In this document: positions 7,488 to 13,779 of the stretch, one piece after another
How positions within the stretch are numbered: the first letter of the stretch is position 1
Layout: each line of letters begins with the position of its first letter
Origin: Fidelibacterota bacterium UBA1134
GTDB taxonomy: Bacteria > Fidelibacterota > Marinisomatia > Marinisomatales > S15-B10
DNA length: 23,950 bases
Reading direction: 5' to 3'
Assembly (NCBI GenBank): GCA_002311975.1
Contig: DCAL01000012.1
Span: 10,669 to 34,618 of the forward strand
The notes under the pieces: generated by a model
The model's database searches: none
What the model saw: only the letters and a program-made list of their open reading frames with translations
What the model was told of the DNA's origin: nothing
Position numbers and translations under genes: made by a program

Positions 7488-9307
7488 TCTTTAGCGAACG
7501 ATCTTCACAATTCTGGTCCAAGACTGTAGGACGCGCGGTAGATGTTCTTGCCATGGCGGCCCTTCTGGCGATGGCTTTTCTCCCCTCTGTTGAGGCCGTG
7601 ACGCGGCTTTTCAGAATTCAAGGTGTTCCCGGATCGGGCGTGATCGTACAGCATATGACCCTCTGGATCACATTTCTGGGCGCGATCATTGCCGCTCGCC
7701 GCGGGAGATTGTTAGCTTTAACAAAACCGGTTGAAATACCGGAGGAAGCGCCGGGCGGACTGAAGTACTGGTTCGCAAAAACGGTTACGATTACCGTTAC
7801 CCTTCTTCTGGCATGGGCAAGTTTTCAGCTTGTCCGCGTGGAGGCAACCTATCCGCGGGACGTTCTTCCCGGAGTCCCCATCTGGCTGATCCAATCCATC
7901 ATGCCGCTCGGTTTCTTCCTCATCGGGCTCGAAATCTTCAAGGCGAGCAGGAAAGACCTCATGTGGCGGGCGCTCGCGATTGCTGTGGTGATCGTGATAG
8001 GGGCAATCGGGCTTGGTGAATCGCTGCGCACCTCCTTCGTGGTTTGGGGTGGTGTCATTGCGCTCCTGACGGCGATACTGTTTGGCGCACCTCTGTTCGT
8101 AGGACTGGGGGGACTTGCCGTTCTGTTCTTCTGGCACGATGCGGTCCCCATCGCGGCCATCCCCGTCGAAATGTACAGGATTGTCGTTTCTCCCACACTG
8201 CCGACTATCCCGCTCTTTACGCTGGCGGGATATATTCTGGCTGAAAGCGGCGCCGCAAAACGGATGATTGAAGTCTTCCGTCACTGGTTTGGCTGGATAC
8301 CCGGAGGAACACCTGTGATGGTGACAATCCTGTGTGGATTTTTCACTACCCTTACGGGTGGTTCTGGGGTGACAATTCTCGCCCTCGGCGGTCTCCTTCT
8401 TCCTATGCTCCTGGCCGAGAATTATTCAATGAGATTCTCCATCGGCCTGATCACTGTTTCGGGATCCCTCGGACTACTGTTCCCCCCGAGTCTGCCGGCC
8501 ATCATATACGGGGTTACAGCCGGTGTTCCCATTAACAAAGTTTTTCTGGCGGGAATTCTGCCGGGGATGCTTCTGGTGGCTGTCGTAGCGGCTTGGGGTG
8601 TCAGGGAAGGATTCAAGACGGCCAGTATTAAGCGTAGACCCTTTGAGGTCAGAAAAGCCTTTGCAGCGCTGTGGCGAGCGAGGTGGGAAGTCTCGATTCC
8701 ATTTATGATCCTCCTCGGTATTTTCGGCGGATTTACGACTCTGGTTGAAGTGGCCGCATTCACGGTGGTTTACATCTTATTCGTGGAGACTATTATCTAT
8801 AAGGATGTCAAATTAAACGACATCCCGAAAGTGATCGTCGATTGCGCAACTCTGGTGGGCGGTGTGCTGATTATTCTGGGGGTAGCCATGGGACTCACCA
8901 ACTATCTTGTAGATGCTCAGGTGCCGCTCCTTGCTCTCGATTGGGTAAAGGAAAATATTCACAACAAGTATGTTTTTCTCCTGACGCTGAATGTACTTCT
9001 CTTAATTGTCGGGTGCCTCATGGACATCTTTTCCGCCATTATTGTTGTCGTACCGCTCATCAAACCAATGGGCGTTCATTTTGGAATTGATCCGGTTCAT
9101 ATGGCGGTTATCTTTCTGGCTAATCTTGAGTTGGGTTACCTGACGCCTCCGGTAGGGATGAATCTGTTCCTCGCCGCCTATCGATTCGATAAGTCGATGC
9201 CGGAGGTATATAGTGCAACTCTCCCCTTCTTCATTATCCTACTTATTGCTGTATTGGCCATCACCTACATTCCGGCTCTATCACTGAGTCTGGTAGGAGG
9301 GATGTGA
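7484..9307 (+). CDS. dctQM: TRAP transporter permease, fused DctQ-DctM
   Basis: A 607-residue inner-membrane protein, too long for DctM alone (about 425). Residues 1-155 form a four-helix DctQ module with the GVIVQHMTLWITFLGAIIAARRGR-like region (54-74) and RDVLPGVPIW before its last helix. From about residue 185 the DctM module begins, with APLFVGLGGLAVLFF, PTLPTIPLFTLAGY (about 237-250), the TLTGGSG loop, and a second inverted half containing DIFSAIIVVVPLIKP and LGYLTPPVGMN. TRAP permeases use an ion gradient (Na+ or H+) to import the solute handed over by the binding protein. The start codon overlaps the dctP stop (ATGA). The T-P-QM order equals the Treponema pallidum Tp0956-0958 system. 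No terminator is visible after it. Confidence 0.94.
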   Translation: MIFSERSSQFWSKTVGRAVDVLAMAALLAMAFLPSVEAVTRLFRIQGVPGSGVIVQHMTLWITFLGAIIAARRGRLLALTKPVEIPEEAPGGLKYWFAKTVTITVTLLLAWASFQLVRVEATYPRDVLPGVPIWLIQSIMPLGFFLIGLEIFKASRKDLMWRALAIAVVIVIGAIGLGESLRTSFVVWGGVIALLTAILFGAPLFVGLGGLAVLFFWHDAVPIAAIPVEMYRIVVSPTLPTIPLFTLAGYILAESGAAKRMIEVFRHWFGWIPGGTPVMVTILCGFFTTLTGGSGVTILALGGLLLPMLLAENYSMRFSIGLITVSGSLGLLFPPSLPAIIYGVTAGVPINKVFLAGILPGMLLVAVVAAWGVREGFKTASIKRRPFEVRKAFAALWRARWEVSIPFMILLGIFGGFTTLVEVAAFTVVYILFVETIIYKDVKLNDIPKVIVDCATLVGGVLIILGVAMGLTNYLVDAQVPLLALDWVKENIHNKYVFLLTLNVLLLIVGCLMDIFSAIIVVVPLIKPMGVHFGIDPVHMAVIFLANLELGYLTPPVGMNLFLAAYRFDKSMPEVYSATLPFFIILLIAVLAITYIPALSLSLVGGM

Positions 9308-9370
9308 TGAACATGTCAGCCACGTTTCTGCCACCTGTCTACTGCGCCGCAATCGGTAGAATTCTATTTC

Positions 9371-9399
9371 TTGATAAATGGATGCCACAAAGATATATT
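9371..9399 (+). promoter_or_regulatory. Sigma70-like promoter for the PorV-like gene
   Basis: TTGATA (9371-9376) and TATATT (9394-9399) are separated by exactly 17 bases, which is close to the bacterial housekeeping consensus. Transcription would begin near 9406, leaving about a 60-base leader before the ATG at 9467. A 10-base palindrome TAGAATTCTA (9357-9366) lies just upstream of the -35. Promoter rules in this phylum are not well known, so this is a sequence-only prediction. Confidence 0.5.
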
Positions 9400-9466
9400 C
9401 GCCGCACATTACTCGACAGTATCATGACGGAACTGAATCGGGTGAAGCGAGTTTAACCGTTTGTTT

Positions 9467-10789
9467 ATGAGAAGACAATTAACCTCAATACTTGTGGTGC
9501 TGACTGTTCTGACAAGCAATCTGTCTGCCGTCAGTGAAGCGGGTGCCCTGTTTCTATTGATTTCACCGGGAGCGCGCGCAGGCGGTATGGGAGAAGCGCA
9601 GGTGGCGGTGGCAAATGACGCTTACGCCAGTTATTGGAATCCCGCCGGGCTGGCATTCCTGCAGAAAAGTGAGATCGCCCTTATGCACGTAAACTGGCTC
9701 CCCAACCTTGTGTCGGATATGTACTATGAATTTATGGCGTTCCGGCACCACGTTCCCGATCTCGGAACTCTCGGCGGTCACATTATTTTCCTCAATCTTG
9801 GAGAGCAGACACGTACCGATGAACAGGGAGAGAATCTCGGCACCTTCACGAGTTTCATGTTTGCGGCAACCGGTTCTTACGGGGCATTTATCTCCAGAAA
9901 CACGGCCATCGGTCTGAACGTGAAGCTTCTGCATCAGAAACTTGCTGAAATAGGCGCCGGCGCAGAAAAGGGCAAGGGCGTCACAACAGATTTTGCATTC
10001 GATTTTGCGTTCTTAAAGCGGTCTCTCTGGTCTTCGCGCGTGGATCTTGGAATGACTGTAACAAACGTCGGCCCCAGGATCTCTTTTATTGATGAAGCGC
10101 AGGCCGATCCGATGCCGACAAATTTCACTTTGGGTCTGAATTACCGCCTTGTTGATACCGAGTTCAACAAATTGAATCTCGTTATAGATATCGATAAGAT
10201 GCTGGTAGCATCTTACCCGGATATGGACTGGGACAGCGATGGAAGAGTCGGCTACTTCGAGAAAGATGGCACCTACATCGGACCGAGCGGCGAGTATAAT
10301 GAAAAAGGTCAGAGAGAGGTTGCTCATACTGACCCGATCTATCTCGGCATCTTTACCTCATGGCTGGACGACTGGATTCTGGGTGGCGACATCGACAGGC
10401 CGGGGAAAAACGGGACGACAGACGGCAAGATAGGCGGCTATACTGAAGATGGCGATGGCAACATGGTGGCGACTAACGTTGAATGGGGAAATGCTGCCTA
10501 CGGAAAATACAACAATGCCGGTCAGTTGGAAGTCGGCTCGGGCAAGCAGCGGAGTTTTCACAGTGAACTGGATGAACTGGTTATAAACCTGGGTGCCGAA
10601 TACTGGTATTCAAAGTACTTTGCCCTGAGAGCGGGATACTACTACGATAAGATTGGCAAGATCAGCAATCCTACGTTTGGGATCGGACTCCGCGTGGGGA
10701 GATATGGCTTTGATGCCGGATTCACTCTGGGTGAGCCCGGTCACCCGCTTACAAATACCATGCGGTTCTCCCTTAACATGGAGTTCTGA
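9467..10789 (+). CDS. PorV/PorQ-family outer-membrane protein with an EF-hand-like insert
   Basis: A 440-residue protein. I use the ATG at 9467 rather than the in-frame TTG at 9461; neither has a clear SD. A signal peptide is followed by the PorV-family hallmark GARAGGMGEAQVAVANDAYASYWNP-type region (residues 35-59; Gly-rich, then Asn-Pro-Ala-Gly) and many beta strands, ending in a strand with terminal Phe. In T9SS, PorV is the outer-membrane shuttle that takes cargo from the translocon to the attachment complex. Between residues about 252 and 365 there is a polar insert containing DWDSDGRVGYFE (254-265), a perfect EF-hand calcium loop pattern, and a weaker one near 316-328. The gene has its own promoter and terminator. 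Its neighbour is a T9SS-sorted protein, which fits a PorV-like role, but FCB genomes carry many paralogues. Confidence 0.85.
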   Translation: MRRQLTSILVVLTVLTSNLSAVSEAGALFLLISPGARAGGMGEAQVAVANDAYASYWNPAGLAFLQKSEIALMHVNWLPNLVSDMYYEFMAFRHHVPDLGTLGGHIIFLNLGEQTRTDEQGENLGTFTSFMFAATGSYGAFISRNTAIGLNVKLLHQKLAEIGAGAEKGKGVTTDFAFDFAFLKRSLWSSRVDLGMTVTNVGPRISFIDEAQADPMPTNFTLGLNYRLVDTEFNKLNLVIDIDKMLVASYPDMDWDSDGRVGYFEKDGTYIGPSGEYNEKGQREVAHTDPIYLGIFTSWLDDWILGGDIDRPGKNGTTDGKIGGYTEDGDGNMVATNVEWGNAAYGKYNNAGQLEVGSGKQRSFHSELDELVINLGAEYWYSKYFALRAGYYYDKIGKISNPTFGIGLRVGRYGFDAGFTLGEPGHPLTNTMRFSLNMEF

Positions 10790-10812
10790 CAGGATCTCTG
10801 ACAATGGTGATG

Positions 10813-10846
10813 AAGTCCTGTAATCCATGATTACAGGACTTTTTTG
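10813..10846 (+). terminator. Strong rho-independent terminator after the PorV-like gene
   Basis: AAGTCCTGTAAT (10813-10824) pairs perfectly with ATTACAGGACTT (10830-10841) around the 5-base loop CCATG, and the 3' arm runs into a T tract to 10845. It starts 24 bases after the PorV-like stop and ends only 10 bases before the TTG start of the next gene, leaving no room for an ordinary promoter plus SD between them. Confidence 0.9.
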
Positions 10847-10855
10847 TAAATAGTC

Positions 10856-13747
10856 TTGAAACGATCAGCTCTCTATCTTTTTCTTCTTTCTCCCCTTTTC
10901 GCGCAACTTGTTCTGACGCACGATGAGGTGAAGATTCTCGCACTCCGCATCTCATTTGCGCAAGATAACAGTATCAGTTCAACCGGAGATGGTCGCTTTC
11001 TTGAAGTTCCATCGGGCAATGGCTGCGGCGACTACACCATCGATCCGCCACCTCACAACAGAGACTATTTTCAGGCTCAGTTGGAAGCGGTGGACAACTA
11101 CTTCAGAAATGTCTCTCGTGGTAGATTCGGTATCGATCTCGACGGCTCTCACATCATGCCGGAAAATCCGGAAGGGAGCTATGAGATGAGCATGATGCTC
11201 AATGACTATCATCCGTATGCCGCCAAAGAGTTGCAGGACGAACAAATGGCTGAGTTTTTCCGCGAAGCCGTAGAGCTGGCTTATGAAGAGAGCGGTGTAA
11301 ACTACGACGCCTACGATGTGTTGGTCATTTTTCATGCCGGTATTGGGCAGGATTTTTCACTGCCGTTTCTAGATCCCACGCCGGAAGATATACCGTCTGC
11401 CTACATCGACTCCGAATTCCTGCAGCGACAACTCGGCATAGACCAGATTACCTTGCCAGATGGGAGTTCAGTTTCTTCCGGTATTATCTTGCCTGAAACA
11501 CAGAACCACCTCCTATATGACATTGCTGAAGATATTTTTGTCGATGTGGGTGAGCCGTGCGATTACCAATTCGGTCTCGCGGGCACCTTTGCACTCATGA
11601 TGGGCTTCGCCATTGGTTTGCCGCCCCTCTGGGAGATTGAGGAGGGTGTGGCAGGTGTCGGAGTTTTTTCGCTCATGGATCAGGGTTCAAATAATGGTCG
11701 CGGTCTCATTCCCGCGCCGCCGGATCCGTGGACGCGAATCTGGGCCGGATGGGAGACCGCCACATCTGTGACGCCTGCCCGCGCCGTGGAAGTTGTGGCA
11801 AGGGATTCTCTCATTAACCAGATTGTGAGAGCTGATATCAACGGAGCCGAGTATTTCCTCATCGAAAATCGTAATAACTGGGTTCTTGCCGCGGCAGATA
11901 TCGATTCTTTGCGGTGGAAGAATAGAGATGTGGATAATAATAATGTCATGCCTCCGTATCCCGAGATTCTGATGGATTCGGTTGATATAGAGATTGATGA
12001 AATCACTGGTGTGATTACGAAGATCCCTAATTATGACATCGGTCTCCCCGCCTCGGGACTGCTCATCTGGCACATCGATGAATCAAAGATCGCTCAAGGG
12101 CTGGGAAGCTATGCCGTGAACAGCGACCGGGATCATCGGGGAATCGACCTGGAAGAAGCGGACGGTGCGCAGGACATGGGCTATCCCTCGCTGTTTATTT
12201 TTACCGACCCTTCCGTAGGTCTCTGGTCGGATATGTGGTTTGACGGGAATTCCCAGTACACTCTCGCCAACCCCGGTTTTGCCGGTCAGCCGCCGTCGTT
12301 CGGTCCTGACACTTATCCCAACACGCGCGCCAACAACAGCGCCGACTCATTCATAGAGATCAACAACATTTCCGCAGCAGGGAACACGATGACTTTTTCA
12401 GTGGAGAATTCTCTCGTGGCCGACGGATTTCCTGACTCTTCGCGGGGCATCCAATTTTTCTACGACTTTGATGGAGACGGTGAGCGGGAGATCATCGGTG
12501 GTAACGATTCGCTGTGGTGGTCTGGAGAGGAGTCGATCACCACTAAAGCGTTTCACGAACTCCACGGCGCTGACTTTCAACTTTGCATCACTAATGATGA
12601 GCTGAGTCCCCATCTGGCGGCGCTGGAAGATCTGGGTGATTCGCTCCATCTGCACCTTTTTTCGCCGACAGCCGGTGGCGAGGGAGGTTTCGACCTGCTG
12701 TGGACACAGACAGTCCGGGATACCATGCCCGGATTGCTCTACGGTTTTCCTGATAAAGACCAACTTACCCTTGACTATTTTAGCTCCCAGCTGAACTTTA
12801 TGAAATCATACTATGTGACAGAAGATTCTGTGTGGATCCGCGCTGTCACTCCGGGTATGACCGTGCCACCATACCGCTTGGTAGATTGGGAAATATCCAA
12901 CGGGGATTACGGAAGCAGCCCAATCTCGGGAATTGTGAATGTTCATCGGAACTACGGCCTCCTTTATTCCTCTGAGGATGGGGACGCTCGGACCGGACTC
13001 GAGACGATTCTGTTCAATTCGCTGGGAGTGGTGGATATAGACTTAGACGGCCGATTAGAATTTCTGGCCACCGACACTGACGGTACTGCCTACGTCTTCA
13101 ACAGCAATATGACATATGAATCCGGCTTTCCCCTCGATCTCCATGCCACATCCGCCGTGCTCACGCGGGACCTCTTCGGCGATGCGCATCCCGAACTTGT
13201 ACTGCAGGTGGAAGGGGGCGATATCGTCGTTGTGGATTGGGGCGGGAGAGAACGGTACCGGCTCTCCAACAGCAAGGAGAGCGAGTTGAGAATTGTGACA
13301 GATTTCCGAGGCAAGAACGCCATAGTTTCAGAATCGTCTATCTGGCAGTTTGATGACGCTGAGGAGACTCACGGAAATGAGTGGGCCATGGATCTTGGCA
13401 GTCCGACGCACCGTGCTCAGTTTGTCGCTGTACTCCCGTCACCTCGCCAGCCCGCCGCCACTCTGATGGACAACAATCGTACCTACAACTATCCCAATCC
13501 GGTACAGGAAAGATCAACCACCATTCGTGTTTTTGTCGAGTCGGCGGAGAAGGTGGAAATTCTGATCTACGACGTGGCCGGATTCTTTGTGGAGAAGCTG
13601 ACGATGGATGACCCTGTTCAGGGGGAGGTCAATGAAATTGTCTGGGATGTGCAGAAAGTTGAAAGCGGACTTTACTTCGCCAATGTGGAAGCCACGCAAG
13701 GCACGGAATCCGAGAATAAGATCTTGAAGATATCAATCATCCACTAA
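10856..13747 (+). CDS. T9SS-sorted M6-type metalloprotease homologue, catalytic motif lost
   Basis: A 963-residue secreted protein with a TTG start, chosen because it opens directly into a signal peptide (MKRSALYLFLLSPLFA) and no other start keeps it; no SD is visible. Residues about 25-410 resemble the M6 (immune inhibitor A-like) peptidase domain: YDVLVIFHAGIGQD, then ALMMGFAIGLPPLWE at 246-260 where active members read AHEFGHALGLPDLYD, then the Met-turn-like GVFSLMDQGS. The zinc ligands and catalytic Glu are replaced (HEFGH becomes LMMGF, 247-251). FG-GAP/VCBS-like calcium loops appear at DFDGDGE (537-543) and DIDLDGR (727-733). Residues 878-963 (from NYPNPVQ) are a T9SS type-A sorting domain, so the protein should be exported across the outer membrane. 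Likely a binding or structural pseudoprotease. Confidence 0.85.
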   Translation: MKRSALYLFLLSPLFAQLVLTHDEVKILALRISFAQDNSISSTGDGRFLEVPSGNGCGDYTIDPPPHNRDYFQAQLEAVDNYFRNVSRGRFGIDLDGSHIMPENPEGSYEMSMMLNDYHPYAAKELQDEQMAEFFREAVELAYEESGVNYDAYDVLVIFHAGIGQDFSLPFLDPTPEDIPSAYIDSEFLQRQLGIDQITLPDGSSVSSGIILPETQNHLLYDIAEDIFVDVGEPCDYQFGLAGTFALMMGFAIGLPPLWEIEEGVAGVGVFSLMDQGSNNGRGLIPAPPDPWTRIWAGWETATSVTPARAVEVVARDSLINQIVRADINGAEYFLIENRNNWVLAAADIDSLRWKNRDVDNNNVMPPYPEILMDSVDIEIDEITGVITKIPNYDIGLPASGLLIWHIDESKIAQGLGSYAVNSDRDHRGIDLEEADGAQDMGYPSLFIFTDPSVGLWSDMWFDGNSQYTLANPGFAGQPPSFGPDTYPNTRANNSADSFIEINNISAAGNTMTFSVENSLVADGFPDSSRGIQFFYDFDGDGEREIIGGNDSLWWSGEESITTKAFHELHGADFQLCITNDELSPHLAALEDLGDSLHLHLFSPTAGGEGGFDLLWTQTVRDTMPGLLYGFPDKDQLTLDYFSSQLNFMKSYYVTEDSVWIRAVTPGMTVPPYRLVDWEISNGDYGSSPISGIVNVHRNYGLLYSSEDGDARTGLETILFNSLGVVDIDLDGRLEFLATDTDGTAYVFNSNMTYESGFPLDLHATSAVLTRDLFGDAHPELVLQVEGGDIVVVDWGGRERYRLSNSKESELRIVTDFRGKNAIVSESSIWQFDDAEETHGNEWAMDLGSPTHRAQFVAVLPSPRQPAATLMDNNRTYNYPNPVQERSTTIRVFVESAEKVEILIYDVAGFFVEKLTMDDPVQGEVNEIVWDVQKVESGLYFANVEATQGTESENKILKISIIH

Positions 13748-13779
13748 ACAGCGTCTGACAATAGAAATCTCAGCTTCCA

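Noticed and set aside
7718..8284. 188-residue open frame on the minus strand
   Set aside because: Antisense to the DctQM permease; its charged, Arg/Asp/Gln-rich composition mirrors codons of hydrophobic helices on the other strand.
9307..9456. 49-residue frame overlapping the dctQM stop codon
   Set aside because: It could be a coupled small gene, but it overlaps the good promoter at 9371-9399, has no recognisable domain and lies in a region that otherwise looks intergenic.
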